Below, in pieces: positions 1 through 8,936 of a stretch of 64,000 nucleotides of DNA; the first letter of the stretch is position 1, and every line of letters begins with the position of its first letter. Origin of the DNA: Arthrobacter crystallopoietes. Lineage in GTDB: Bacteria; Actinomycetota; Actinomycetes; Actinomycetales; Micrococcaceae. A model generated the notes under the pieces. It searched no databases. It was given only the letters and a program-made list of their open reading frames with translations, and was not told where the DNA came from. The position numbers and the translations under genes were made by a program. The stretch spans positions 3,844,001 through 3,908,000 of the forward strand of contig NZ_CP072014.1 of the NCBI RefSeq assembly GCF_017603825.1, in the 5' to 3' direction.

Positions 1-191
1 GGGTCCCGTGGCCAGCTCGGCAGCACCCGGTCCAGTTCGAAGTGTCCGGCCACGCCCTCCGGCGCCGGGCCAAAACCGCAGGTGAGAACCTGGTACTTGT
101 CCCGGAACAGGTTGATCTGCTTCAGCACGCGCGGATCGTTGCGCAGGGGCGAGAGGGACAGGATCAGCAGTCTGCTGGCAGAGCGGTTCAT
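1..191 (-). CDS. glycosyltransferase family 4, N-terminal fragment
   Basis: The first 63 codons of a gene that runs off the left edge. The ATG at 191 overlaps the stop of the upstream glycosyltransferase in an ATGA arrangement, which indicates translational coupling. The N-terminus (MNRSASRLLILSLSPLRNDP) followed by RVLKQINLF is the usual opening of GT-B fold, family 4 glycosyltransferases, where a hydrophobic strand leads into an arginine-rich acceptor-side helix. The same D(S/P)RVL pattern is found in the plus-strand glycosyltransferase starting at 3731. The catalytic C-terminal half lies outside the window, so donor and acceptor cannot be inferred. Confidence 0.7.
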   Translation of the reverse strand, partial: MNRSASRLLILSLSPLRNDPRVLKQINLFRDKYQVLTCGFGPAPEGVAGHFELDRVLPSWPRD

Positions 192-1351
192 GCAGCATCC
201 TTTCGGCGTTGCGGGCTGGACCGTCGCCGCCGGGCAGCCGGCGGCAAGGCGGAAAGTACAGTGTCTGTGCCGGCGGCCAGCAGCGAGTTGAGGTTGCTGC
301 GCAGGGGCGCCTCGATGCGAAAATTATCCTGCCAGCGAAGCGTCAGGCTGCGCCACAGCGCATTGGCGGCATCCCGCCGTCGTAATGATTCCCGGACGGC
401 TTCGGCGCTGCCGGCATCGCGCAGTTCCAGCAGCAGCCGTTCATCAGGGGCGCTGAGTACCTTGGGCGCGGCCGGAGCCAACCCGGTCACCAGTTCAATG
501 ACGCGGCTTAGCTCCCGTCGGTCAACTGCCGGCCAGTTGAAGTCCCGCCCCCGCCGTACTGCGGCGCTGATGACATGACCGCGCAGAATTTTAACCGCGA
601 TAGCAGCGCGCTTGCCCTCGGGCAGCGAGGCGAACCATGTTCCGGCTACCAGTGCCCGCACATCGCGGAACTGCTCCGCCAAGGGCAGCACTGCCGCGGT
701 CACCCGTTCCACCGCGTCGTTCCCGACCACGTAGGCCGGACCCTGTGCCGGGTAGGCGATCCGTTCGCCGGAAAACCACAACTTGAGCCCGAACTCCAGA
801 TCCTCGCCGGTCCGTAGTTCGGGGGTCAGGGCCAGACCGTGTTTGGACAGCAGGTCGCGCCGGAACAGCCCCAGCGGAGCGGTCCGGTAGGCCAGCCGGT
901 CCCGCACGGGATCCACCAGCATCCCACGGAACACACGCGCCCGCGGGGTCAGGATCCGCCGTCCGCCTTGGAGCCGCAGGGGTGCCATAACGACGGCGGC
1001 GCCGGCACCTTCCGCGGTGGCCAGCCAGGCGTCAACGGCTGCCTCTTCCAGTGTGTCGTCGGAGCCCATGATCCCCACGAATCGGGCTACTGCGTGTTCG
1101 AGCCCGTAGTTGAACGGTCCGGCCGGCGAACGGATACCGTCCGCCAGGGCCAAAACCCGGACCTGTTCGGCGGGCAGCCCGTCGAGCCTGTCGCGGATGG
1201 GCACGGGATCGAGATTGTGGCAGACAACGGTCGCCAGTGCCCGGCCGGGCACGGCCGCCGCGAGGACAGACTCCACCGCACGGCGAATCGGTCGGTCCGC
1301 ACTGTGGACGGCAATGATCAGCTCGGCCGCCGGGGCCTGCCGGTCAGTCAT
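188..1351 (-). CDS. glycosyltransferase family 2
   Basis: A 387-residue GT-A fold enzyme that probably adds a sugar from a nucleotide donor to a growing surface glycan. The N-terminus reads ELIIAVHSADRPIRRAVESVL, the typical opening strand and helix of family 2, and GSDDTLEE near residue 110 fits the metal-binding acidic motif. A longer frame exists upstream, but the ATG at 1351 was chosen because it starts at the family boundary and overlaps the stop of the DUF2304 gene by 8 bp. Its stop overlaps the next glycosyltransferase, so three to four genes here form one minus-strand operon. Substrate unknown. Confidence 0.8.
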   Translation of the reverse strand: MTDRQAPAAELIIAVHSADRPIRRAVESVLAAAVPGRALATVVCHNLDPVPIRDRLDGLPAEQVRVLALADGIRSPAGPFNYGLEHAVARFVGIMGSDDTLEEAAVDAWLATAEGAGAAVVMAPLRLQGGRRILTPRARVFRGMLVDPVRDRLAYRTAPLGLFRRDLLSKHGLALTPELRTGEDLEFGLKLWFSGERIAYPAQGPAYVVGNDAVERVTAAVLPLAEQFRDVRALVAGTWFASLPEGKRAAIAVKILRGHVISAAVRRGRDFNWPAVDRRELSRVIELVTGLAPAAPKVLSAPDERLLLELRDAGSAEAVRESLRRRDAANALWRSLTLRWQDNFRIEAPLRSNLNSLLAAGTDTVLSALPPAARRRRSSPQRRKDAA

Positions 1352-1712
1352 TCCCGCGGCCTTCCCCGGCTGCGGCGTCCGGCCGCGGCGCCTCGTCCAG
1401 GGCAATCCGACGCGCCAGCTTGGTGATCCGCGCTTCCAGCTGGCGCGTTCGGTGGTAGGAGCTGGCCATGAAAATCAGGAAGCACACAATCAGCCCGTAG
1501 AGCACCAAGTCTGTGCCGCGGCCGATGCCCAGGAGATTGGCCACGCGCGTGAGCAGTCCGGGGAAGAACACCGACAAAGCGGCAACACCGGCGAAGAGTA
1601 CCAGCAGAATGCGCCGTACGGCCTGGTGCCGGGCGTTGCCGGCACCCCGCATCAGGGCCAGTGCGCCGATGATGACGGCAAGAACCAGGACAATTTGGAC
1701 AACTATGATCAT
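1344..1712 (-). CDS. DUF2304 family small membrane protein
   Basis: A 122-residue protein with three hydrophobic segments (about residues 2-20, 34-52 and 68-84) followed by a basic, coiled-coil-prone tail (RQLEARITKLARR). This is the DUF2304 layout. Such proteins are commonly encoded next to DPM1-like family 2 glycosyltransferases in polysaccharide clusters, as here, where the stop of that glycosyltransferase lies 4 bp upstream. A role in anchoring or assisting the neighbouring glycosyltransferase at the membrane is inference from context. Confidence 0.75.
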   Translation of the reverse strand: MIIVVQIVLVLAVIIGALALMRGAGNARHQAVRRILLVLFAGVAALSVFFPGLLTRVANLLGIGRGTDLVLYGLIVCFLIFMASSYHRTRQLEARITKLARRIALDEAPRPDAAAGEGRGND

Positions 1713-1716
1713 TGGT

Positions 1717-2382
1717 TCACCTGAAGAAGAGATCCGCGAGGATGTTGACGCCGTTCAGCAGCGACTGCCCTTTGGCCTTGGAATATTCCGTATAGACAAT
1801 CTTTACCGGGTGCTCCACCAGTACCGGTTTCAGGTCGGCCAGCTGCTGGATCAGTTCGGAGGCGTGCGCCATCCGGTTCTGCGTCAGCTGGATCTTCGCC
1901 GCGATCGGAGCCGAGATCGCCCGGAGCCCGTTGTGCGCGTCAGTGAGCCGCAGCCCGGTGGAGAAACGGGACTGCATTGCGGCTGTGCGCAGCACCAGCC
2001 GCTTAAGCCCGGAGACGTCGGCCGTTCCTTCGAGGAAGCGCGACCCGAGCACGACTTCGGCTTCGCCGGAACGGATCCGTGCGAGCATCGCGGCGGCATC
2101 TTCAACCCGGTGCTGGCCGTCGGCGTCGAAGGTGACAATAGCGTCCAGCTGCGGGTCCTGGAGGGCGAATTCGATCCCCGTCTGCAGGGCCGCTCCCTGC
2201 CCCAGATTGACCGGATGTTCAACAACGACGGCGCCGGCGGAGCGTGCGATGGCCGCTGAACCGTCCGAGCTCCCGTCATCCACACAGACTACGTACGGAA
2301 ACTCTTCGAGCAGTCCGGAAACTACCGAACCGACGACGGTAGCCTCGTTATACATCGGCACGACTACCCAGCAACGACTCAC
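1717..2382 (-). CDS. DPM1-like glycosyltransferase family 2
   Basis: A 221-residue cytoplasmic GT2 of the polyprenyl-phosphate glycosyltransferase type. Visible motifs are VVPMYNEA at the N-terminus, CVDDGSSDGS, the loop NLGQGAALQTG and the metal-binding TFDADGQH, followed by LGSRFLEG, all characteristic of dolichol-phosphate-mannose-synthase-like enzymes. The frame stays open far upstream, but the GTG at 2382 (VSRCWVVVP) begins exactly at the family's first strand; a TTG a few codons upstream is the alternative. It likely charges a lipid carrier with a sugar, with the adjacent DUF2304 protein as membrane partner (inferred). Confidence 0.8.
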   Translation of the reverse strand: MSRCWVVVPMYNEATVVGSVVSGLLEEFPYVVCVDDGSSDGSAAIARSAGAVVVEHPVNLGQGAALQTGIEFALQDPQLDAIVTFDADGQHRVEDAAAMLARIRSGEAEVVLGSRFLEGTADVSGLKRLVLRTAAMQSRFSTGLRLTDAHNGLRAISAPIAAKIQLTQNRMAHASELIQQLADLKPVLVEHPVKIVYTEYSKAKGQSLLNGVNILADLFFR

Positions 2383-2434
2383 CTGCCTAGTATTCCACAA
2401 CAGGCATAGGACGGCGTGCAGCCTCAGCAGCCGC

Positions 2435-3550
2435 TCAACCGAGCTCGCGCACCTGCCGATAATGGGCGTCCAGCTCTTTGCTACTACCGGCGAGGCTGCG
2501 ATGTTCGACGACGAAATTCCGGGCCGCGCGCCGCATGCCCAGATACTCGCCGCTGCCGAGCTGAAGCAGCTGCAGCAGCCGGCCCTGGAGCTGGGAGAAG
2601 TCCGCTTCGCTGGCGAGCAGGCCGGTGGTGCCGTCGTCGAGCATTTCCGGAATCCCGCCGCTGCGGTACGCGAGCACCGGCGTTCCGCAGGCTTGTGCCT
2701 CCAGCAGCACCAGGCCGGCAGCCTCCCGCGCCCCGCCAGCCTCCTGGCTGGGGGCCACCAGAATGTGCGCCTGCTGCATCCAGCCGCGGATGGCTTCCCG
2801 GTCCAGCCGGCCGAGGAAGTCAATGTGCGGGTGGCTGGCGGCTTGTTCCTCGACGGCATCCCGCAAGGGTCCGTCCCCGATCACGACCAACCGGTGATGG
2901 GCCTTCCGCCAGGCGGCCAGCGAGGCATCGATCAGATCCCTGATGCCCTTCTGGGTGTTCAAGGTCCCCACGAAGAGCACCACCGGAATGCCCTCGCTGT
3001 CGTGGCTGCCCGGCACAAAGTAGTCTGTGTCGACGCCCTGGTAGTGCACCTCGATTTTGTCCGCGTCCAGTCCGAGCGCCGTGGCACGGCCTGCCAAATA
3101 GCTGCTGACGGCCAGGATCCGCTTGCTCTGGGAAGCGGCGGCCAGCACATTGCGGTGGTGCCACTTGGCCATGAGTGTATCGGCCGGGTTCCCGAGCGAG
3201 ACCACATCGGAACCGTGCAGCGTGGTCACCAGCGGAGTGCCCTGGCGGGAGGCCTGCACCGCCGGCTGGGACCAGGTACCGAAGTGCTGGTGGATCAGGT
3301 CCGGTTTGAAGCGCCGAATGGCCAGGGTCATGGCGGGGATGAACGCGGGCATGACCAATTCACGACGGCGGAAGCCCAGCAGCTGGCCGGGCACAAAGTC
3401 GGTTACGGGGACGGTAACGGACCTGTCGGTGATCTCGGCGACCAAGGTAAAGAGGTGGAAATCGTGGCTGGCCTTGAGCTGCTCCGCGTGTGCCGTGGCG
3501 AAGTACGTCGGCGGTACACGCAAGGTGCTCTTGGTAATCGCGATCTTCAC
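2435..3550 (-). CDS. glycosyltransferase family 4
   Basis: A 371-residue GT-B glycosyltransferase. The N-terminal acceptor domain carries HQHFGTWSQPA and TLHGSDV. The C-terminal donor domain has the FVGTLNTQKGIRDLI strand-loop and the retaining-enzyme EX7E region, EAAGLVLLEAQACGTPVLA. The ATG at 3550 gives the standard first strand MKIAITKSTLRVP. It is the first gene of the leftmost minus-strand glycosyltransferase operon and is divergent from the plus-strand glycosyltransferase at 3731. Sugar specificity cannot be read from sequence. Confidence 0.85.
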   Translation of the reverse strand: MKIAITKSTLRVPPTYFATAHAEQLKASHDFHLFTLVAEITDRSVTVPVTDFVPGQLLGFRRRELVMPAFIPAMTLAIRRFKPDLIHQHFGTWSQPAVQASRQGTPLVTTLHGSDVVSLGNPADTLMAKWHHRNVLAAASQSKRILAVSSYLAGRATALGLDADKIEVHYQGVDTDYFVPGSHDSEGIPVVLFVGTLNTQKGIRDLIDASLAAWRKAHHRLVVIGDGPLRDAVEEQAASHPHIDFLGRLDREAIRGWMQQAHILVAPSQEAGGAREAAGLVLLEAQACGTPVLAYRSGGIPEMLDDGTTGLLASEADFSQLQGRLLQLLQLGSGEYLGMRRAARNFVVEHRSLAGSSKELDAHYRQVRELG

Positions 3551-3730
3551 GTGGCTTCCTGACCCGGCTGTTGGCTGGTGCGGCGGCCGCGGCCGCGTCT
3601 GTCACAGCCATAGTAGCCCGGCAACACGGAACGGCTGCAGACCCGGCGGCAGGTAGGCTGGTCACGGTCCGGATACGGTCCGGACAGGCACCGGCCCCAC
3701 GCGTGCCGCTTCCCAGCACTGAGGTAAGGA

Positions 3731-4873
3731 ATGACGGTGCCCAAACAGATACTTTGTATCTCCTTCTCCGACATCGAGGCTGATTCACGGGTCTTGCGCC
3801 AGCTGGCCTTGCTCGCGGAGGCCGGCGAGGTGACCACCCTCTCCTACGGCAGCCGTTCGCCCGGCTCCACCACCCACTTGGAAATCGATTCGGCCCTGCC
3901 CTCCCTGCCACAGACCCTGTCCGGCGTTCTGCGCCTGGGACTCCGCCGATATGCCGCAGTAGAACTGGCGGCCCCCGCGGTCAAACAGGCGCTCGCCCTG
4001 GTCCGCGGCCGGACCTTCGACCTGATCGTAGCCAACGAGGCCCGTGCCCTGCCGCTGGCCCACGCCATCGCCGGCGGCACCCCGGTATGGGGCGACATGC
4101 ACGAATGGGCCCCGGAAGAGCGCGCCCATGTAATGTCGTGGCGGTTGCTCGTCAAGCCCTACATGTGGGCAATCTGCGCCAAATACCTACCACGTACGAC
4201 GGCGGTGACGGCCGTTAACGCTTCGATCGCGGCCTTGTATGCGGAACAGTTCGGCATCGAAACCGAGGTGGTCCGCAATGCCGGCCCGTACCGGGACTTG
4301 GAGCCATCGGTGCCGGTCCCCGGCAAGATCCGCTTGGTCCACAGCGGCGCAGCAATTCCGGGCCGGAACCTCGAGGGCACCATCGAAGCCTTCCGAGCCC
4401 TGGACGATCGCTTCAGCTTGGATCTGTATCTGGTCAAGGCACGCGACGGCGGCCGGTACTGGCAGCAACTCAAGGAACTGGCGGCGGGAGACCGCCGCAT
4501 CACCTTCCACGACGCTGTCGCGCCTGACGAGCTGCCGGCCACGCTGAATAAGTACGACGTCGGCGTTTTCAGCCTCCCGCCGCGCACCACCAACCACAGG
4601 CTCATGCTTCCGAACAAGTTCTTCGACTTCGTCCAGGCACGCCTGGCCCTGGTGTTCAGCCCCTCCCCCGAAACCGCCCGGCTGATGCACCAGTACGATC
4701 TGGGTGCCGTGACCGAGGACTTCAGCACGGAATCACTGTCCCGCACGCTGGCTGGGCTCACCGCCGAGGAAGTGGAACGCTACAAAGCGAATGTTCACCG
4801 TGCCGCGCAAGCCCTCAGTTCTGCCGAGGACGAGGCGGTCACCCGGGGTCTGCTGAACCGCTTACTGGGCTGA
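3731..4873 (+). CDS. glycosyltransferase family 4-like
   Basis: A 380-residue protein with a GT-B layout. It opens with QILCISFSDIEADSRVL and has GDMHEWAPEERA in the acceptor domain, LVHSGAAIPGRNLEG where donor domains usually begin, and LPNKFFDFVQARLALV near the C-terminus, a motif shared with surface-glycan glycosyltransferases. A purine-rich ribosome site (gaggtaagga) lies just before the ATG. It is the only plus-strand gene in this polysaccharide locus and is convergent with the glycosyltransferase at 4900, suggesting its own promoter in the 180-bp divergent gap. Confidence 0.75.
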   Translation: MTVPKQILCISFSDIEADSRVLRQLALLAEAGEVTTLSYGSRSPGSTTHLEIDSALPSLPQTLSGVLRLGLRRYAAVELAAPAVKQALALVRGRTFDLIVANEARALPLAHAIAGGTPVWGDMHEWAPEERAHVMSWRLLVKPYMWAICAKYLPRTTAVTAVNASIAALYAEQFGIETEVVRNAGPYRDLEPSVPVPGKIRLVHSGAAIPGRNLEGTIEAFRALDDRFSLDLYLVKARDGGRYWQQLKELAAGDRRITFHDAVAPDELPATLNKYDVGVFSLPPRTTNHRLMLPNKFFDFVQARLALVFSPSPETARLMHQYDLGAVTEDFSTESLSRTLAGLTAEEVERYKANVHRAAQALSSAEDEAVTRGLLNRLLG

Positions 4874-4899
4874 GGATTCCTCTTACCGGGCAAGCCCGT

Positions 4900-6108
4900 T
4901 CAGTTCCGGTCCCGTCCGGCTGCGGAGGCAACAGCATCAGCCGCGCGGTTCCCGACGCTGCGCAATGAGTAATTTTGCTCGACCCAGCTCGACAAGCGGC
5001 GGCGTTCGTCCTGGTCCGCGGGCTGCTCCAACACTTCGCTCATGGCTGCTGCCACGGCTCCTGCGTCCCAGTCGACGCTGTGTCCCAGCAAATTTTCCGC
5101 GACGATCGCGCGCAGCGGGCCGACGCCGGAGTAGATGACCGGTGCGCCGCAGGCCAGACTGGCGAAGGCCTTGGTGGCGAACGCGAAGTCATAGCCCCGT
5201 GCGGGCCGGACGGAGGCCAGCCCGGCTGCTGCCTGGCTCATCGCTGCAGCTATCTCCTCGCCGCCGGCCACACCCATGAAGCGGATACGGTTCCCTGCCG
5301 GAGCTGCCCTGCGTTTGAGCTCTTCAAGCTCCACGCCCTGCCCGTACATCAACAACCGGGCTTCGGGATGGCTGTCCAGAATCTTCAGGAAGCCGTCCAC
5401 GAAAACGCCGGCGCCCTGGATCTCGGACATCGTGCCCGCGTAAACGAACGTTGCCGGACCGGCCGTCAGTTCCTGCCCGTCCGTGGCCTGCAGGGCAAAC
5501 GTATCCGTGTCGATTCCCGTGCCGACTTCGGTCACGGCGGCACGGCCGTCCGTCAGTTCCCGAACGGCATCGCTGACGCCGGACGAAACACTGAGCACTC
5601 CCGCTGCCCCGGAAAGCACCCATTTCTCCACGGCGCGCAGCACCTTGACGACCACCGGGTTGACACCGATCCCCGCGGCCGCGTTCGAACTGACGTCGGC
5701 GGCAAAATAAATGTACGGCCGGCGCCGCATCCACGAGCCCACGCGGACCACCACGCCCGTGGTGGGAGGCGGCTCCGCCAGCACGGCGTCAAAGTTTCGT
5801 GCTGCCAGCAGGCGGAAAAACAGCGGGATATCAAAACTGGCGTACTGCACGTAGCCTCGGACGGCACCGGTTTTATCGCGCAACACCGGCCAGCGTTTCA
5901 GCCGCGCCTCCCGTGCTGCAGGCCTACCCGCCGCACTTCCGGCCGAAGCAACACTGCGGGCGGAACTGCCGGAATTCTGCGGGGTCCGGGTGGTCAGCAC
6001 GGTGACATCATGCCCGCCTTCGACCAGTGCCCGGACGGTAGCAGCAAGCCGGTAGGCAGCGGCCCCCGCTTCCGGTGCGTAGATACGCGTCGCGACCAGA
6101 ATACGCAC
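4900..6108 (-). CDS. glycosyltransferase family 4 (WbuB-like)
   Basis: A 402-residue GT-B glycosyltransferase starting with GTG at 6108. The N-terminal MRILVATRIYAPEAGAAAYR segment is typical of WbuB/WcaI-like family 4 enzymes that use N-acetylated amino sugars. The donor domain begins at FVYAGTMSEIQG and contains ATKAFASLACGAPVIYSG near the C-terminus. It lies 6 bp after the oxidoreductase and is the last gene of the nucleotide-sugar operon, so it is the best candidate to use the sugar made by the upstream enzymes. That assignment is inference. Confidence 0.8.
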   Translation of the reverse strand: MRILVATRIYAPEAGAAAYRLAATVRALVEGGHDVTVLTTRTPQNSGSSARSVASAGSAAGRPAAREARLKRWPVLRDKTGAVRGYVQYASFDIPLFFRLLAARNFDAVLAEPPPTTGVVVRVGSWMRRRPYIYFAADVSSNAAAGIGVNPVVVKVLRAVEKWVLSGAAGVLSVSSGVSDAVRELTDGRAAVTEVGTGIDTDTFALQATDGQELTAGPATFVYAGTMSEIQGAGVFVDGFLKILDSHPEARLLMYGQGVELEELKRRAAPAGNRIRFMGVAGGEEIAAAMSQAAAGLASVRPARGYDFAFATKAFASLACGAPVIYSGVGPLRAIVAENLLGHSVDWDAGAVAAAMSEVLEQPADQDERRRLSSWVEQNYSLRSVGNRAADAVASAAGRDRN

Positions 6109-6114
6109 GTCCGG

Positions 6115-7140
6115 TCAGCCCTGCAGCAGGATGGTTCTGGCCTCGCGGCTGGAGTCCACCATGGCTTCGGCAACGCGCAGGGTGTTCAGCCCCTCGCGCA
6201 TGGTCACGATCTGCGCAGCCGGCGTTTCCGGGGCCGGCGCGGATTCTCCGCGGGCGGCCAGCACCGCGTCGCGGAAGGCTTCGTGTTCCACCTTCAGGGG
6301 CTCCCGTTTGGGGATGGCCAGGCGGGTGACATTGCCTTCGGAGACGCCGCGGAAGTTGGCCACGGAGTCCCACTGCGTGCTGATCGTGCCGTTTTCGTAG
6401 AACGTCAGGTCAGCGGTGAGCGTATCGGCGAGGAAGGATCCGCGCTCACCGGTGACAACCGTGATGCGTTCCTTCATGGGCGAAAGCCAGTTGACCAGAT
6501 GGCTGGTAATGATGCCGTTGGCCAGCTGTCCGGTGGCCGCGACCATGTCCTCGTGCTCGCGGCCGGACCGGGTGGTCGCGCGGGCGCTGACCGACTGATA
6601 GTCGCTCTGTGCCAGCCAGGCCGTCAGATCGATATCGTGCGTGCCCAGATCCTTGATCACTCCGACGTCGGCGATCCGCGCCGGAAACGGCCCCTGCCGG
6701 CGGGTGGCGATCTGGTAGACCGTGCCCAGGTCGCCGTTTTCCAGCCGCGCACGCAGCGATTGCAGTGCGGGATTGTAGCGCTCGATATGTCCGACGGCGC
6801 CGACCAGGCCTTTGGCTTCGAAGGCCTCGGCCAAGCGCAGACCGCCGTCGACGGTGGAGGCGATCGGCTTCTCGATCAGGGTGTGGATGCCCGCCTCGGC
6901 CAAAGCCAGGCCGACTTCTTCGTGCAGCCCTGTGGGTACCGCACACACCACCATGTCCAGCCCGTGCGCTATGAGCTCATCCACGGTGTTCCGGAGCGGT
7001 ACGTCCGCGGCCACTCCATGCGGGTCTCCGTAGGCATCCGCCACGGCGACCAGTTCGACCCCGTCGGTTTCGCCCAGCACGCGGGCATGATGGCGACCCA
7101 TCATGCCCAGCCCGATCAGTCCGGCCCGCAGTTTGGCCAT
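6115..7140 (-). CDS. Gfo/Idh/MocA oxidoreductase, WbpB/WlbA-like
   Basis: A 341-residue NAD(P)-dependent oxidoreductase. Residues 7-15 form the Rossmann glycine motif (GLIGLGMMG) and residues 90-92 the catalytic EKP signature with Lys91; HIERYNP near 145 and GTHDIDL follow in the C-terminal barrel. In the WbpA-B-E-D route this family oxidises C3 of UDP-GlcNAc uronic acid. The adjacent aminotransferase, acetyltransferase and 6-dehydrogenase support that role. It is 3 bp from the aminotransferase gene, so they are cotranscribed. Confidence 0.82.
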   Translation of the reverse strand: MAKLRAGLIGLGMMGRHHARVLGETDGVELVAVADAYGDPHGVAADVPLRNTVDELIAHGLDMVVCAVPTGLHEEVGLALAEAGIHTLIEKPIASTVDGGLRLAEAFEAKGLVGAVGHIERYNPALQSLRARLENGDLGTVYQIATRRQGPFPARIADVGVIKDLGTHDIDLTAWLAQSDYQSVSARATTRSGREHEDMVAATGQLANGIITSHLVNWLSPMKERITVVTGERGSFLADTLTADLTFYENGTISTQWDSVANFRGVSEGNVTRLAIPKREPLKVEHEAFRDAVLAARGESAPAPETPAAQIVTMREGLNTLRVAEAMVDSSREARTILLQG

Positions 7141-7143
7141 CGC

Positions 7144-8238
7144 TTACGCACCTGCCTTGGCTAAGGCGTTGACCGCGGTGACGATGCGGTCCAGGTCCTC
7201 GGCGTCAAGTGACGGGTGGACCGGCAGCGAGAGCACTTCGCGTGAGGCCTGTTCGGTGTGCGGCAGGTCCGCGTCCCGATTGAAGGACGGCAGCCGGTGG
7301 TTCGGGATGGGGTAATACACGCCGGAACCGATGTTGTATTCCTCCTTCAGCGCGGCCGCAAAACGGTCCCGCTCCCCCGCTGGCACCCGGACAGTGTACT
7401 GGTGGTAGACGTGCTCGGCGCCGTCGGCCACCGCCGGTGTGCCCACTCCGTCGAGGTTGCCGGTCAGGAACGCGGCGTTGGCTTGGCGGCGTTCTGTCCA
7501 GCCGACTATCTTCCTCAGCTGCACCCGTCCGATAGCGGCATGCAGATTGGTCATACGGGCGTTGAAGCCGACGAGTTCGTTCTCGTACTGGCGTTCCATG
7601 CCTTGGTTCCGCAGCAGCCGCAGCCGCCGCGCGACGTCGTCGTCAGCGGTCGAGACCATCCCGCCTTCGCCTGAAGTCATGTTCTTCGTCGGGTACAGGC
7701 TGAACATGGCAAACGTGCCGAAGGTGCCGACCTTCTTGCCGTGCAGGGCGGCCCCGTGGGCCTGGGCCGCGTCCTCGAACAACGCAAGGCCGCGGGAGCT
7801 GGCCAGGGCGCCGAGGTCATCCATGTTGGCCGGATGCCCGTACAGGTGGACGGGCATGATGGCCTTGGTCCGCTCGGTCAGGACTGCTTCCGCAGCCGCC
7901 GCGGACAGGCAGTAATGGTCAGGTTCGATATCGGCGAAAACCGGAGTCGCCCCGGTCAGCGCCACCGAGTTTGCCGTGGCGGCGAACGTGAAGGACGGCA
8001 CGATCACCTCGTCGCCCGGACCGATGCCGGCCGCCAGCAGCCCCAGATGCAGCCCCGAGGTACCGGAGTTCACGGCGACTGCGGCGCGGCCATCCAGCAG
8101 GACCGAAGAAAACTCCACTTCGAAAGAGGCAACTTCAGCGCCCTGCGCCAGCATGCCGGAGACCAGCACGGCATCGACCGCCGCGCGTTCCTCCTCGCCG
8201 ACGATCGGCTTGGCAGCCGGAATAAAGTCCTTGCTCAA
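7144..8238 (-). CDS. DegT/DnrJ/EryC1/StrS aminotransferase, WbpE-like
   Basis: A 364-residue PLP-dependent sugar aminotransferase of fold type I. The motif SLYPTKNMTSGEGG places the PLP-binding Lys at residue 185; NSGTSGLHL (57-65) and EDAAQAHGA (155-163) bind the cofactor phosphate and ring. Translation starts with TTG directly after the acetyltransferase stop, with a GAGGAG ribosome site inside the upstream gene's last codons. Expected reaction: amination of the C3-keto UDP-uronic acid from the WbpB-like enzyme with glutamate as donor; substrate assignment rests on context. Confidence 0.85.
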   Translation of the reverse strand: MSKDFIPAAKPIVGEEERAAVDAVLVSGMLAQGAEVASFEVEFSSVLLDGRAAVAVNSGTSGLHLGLLAAGIGPGDEVIVPSFTFAATANSVALTGATPVFADIEPDHYCLSAAAAEAVLTERTKAIMPVHLYGHPANMDDLGALASSRGLALFEDAAQAHGAALHGKKVGTFGTFAMFSLYPTKNMTSGEGGMVSTADDDVARRLRLLRNQGMERQYENELVGFNARMTNLHAAIGRVQLRKIVGWTERRQANAAFLTGNLDGVGTPAVADGAEHVYHQYTVRVPAGERDRFAAALKEEYNIGSGVYYPIPNHRLPSFNRDADLPHTEQASREVLSLPVHPSLDAEDLDRIVTAVNALAKAGA

Positions 8239-8877
8239 TTAGCTCTCCTCGTTTGCCAGGGCCTCGTGCGCGCCGGCGGATCCGGTTTCCCGCAGCGTTC
8301 CGCCGTCTTCGATGTAGGTGGCCCCGGTCTCGGGACAGACCCACGAAAGCGGATCGCCGCCGTCGTTCTGTCGCAGCGGGTGGCCTGCCCGGCCCACCCA
8401 GCCGATCCGCTTGGCCGGAACGCCCGCCACCAACGCGAACGCCGGGACGTCCTTAGTCACCACGGCGCCGGCCGCGACGGTTGCCCATTGGCCGATGGTT
8501 ACCGGGGCAACACACACCGCACGGGCACCGATCGAGGCGCCGTCTTTGATGGTCACACCCACCGGAGTCCAGTCATCGGCACTCTTCAGGGAACCATCCG
8601 GGCCCACCGAGCGGGGGTAGGCGTCATTGGTGAGCACCACTGCCGGGCCGATGAAGACCCCGCGGCCCAACCGCGCCGGTTCGTAGACCAAGGCGTAGTT
8701 CTGGATCTTGGTGTTGTCACCGATTTCTACGCCGGTGCCGATATAGGCGCCTCGGCCCACGATGCAGTGGGTCCCCAGCACCGCTTCCTCGCGGACCTGG
8801 GCCAGATGCCAGACCTTGGTTCCGTCGCCCAGCCGTGCGCGGTTCGAGACGTCCGCCGTCTCAGCGATGAAGCTCAC
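8239..8877 (-). CDS. left-handed beta-helix sugar N-acetyltransferase, WbpD-like
   Basis: A 212-residue acyltransferase with hexapeptide-repeat spacing throughout (for example IGTGVEIGDNTKIQN, VFIGPAVVLTND, VAAGAVVTKDVPAFALVAGVPA). The C-terminal GVPAKRIGWVGRAG and the opening ETADVSNRARLGDGTKVWH match the WbpD/WlbB branch, which N-acetylates the 3-amino group of UDP-2-acetamido-3-amino uronic acid. It is immediately followed by the aminotransferase gene. Together with its neighbours it implies synthesis of UDP-GlcNAc(3NAc)A, an inference from gene content. Confidence 0.85.
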   Translation of the reverse strand: MSFIAETADVSNRARLGDGTKVWHLAQVREEAVLGTHCIVGRGAYIGTGVEIGDNTKIQNYALVYEPARLGRGVFIGPAVVLTNDAYPRSVGPDGSLKSADDWTPVGVTIKDGASIGARAVCVAPVTIGQWATVAAGAVVTKDVPAFALVAGVPAKRIGWVGRAGHPLRQNDGGDPLSWVCPETGATYIEDGGTLRETGSAGAHEALANEES

Positions 8878-8936
8878 AGGTGATTCCTTCCCTGGCGGTG
8901 CCGGCCGCCGTCGTTATCTTGACCGTGCGCAACCGC

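Noticed and set aside
3667-3688. Two GGTCCGGA copies 11 bp apart upstream of the plus-strand glycosyltransferase
   Set aside because: They are too short and GC-rich to separate from background in this composition without comparison to relatives.
4975-7164. A 729-codon plus-strand open frame opposite the glycosyltransferase and oxidoreductase genes
   Set aside because: It is a high-GC antisense frame spanning two well-supported genes. Its translation shows no domain and is Arg/Gly/Gln-rich as expected for a shadow frame.
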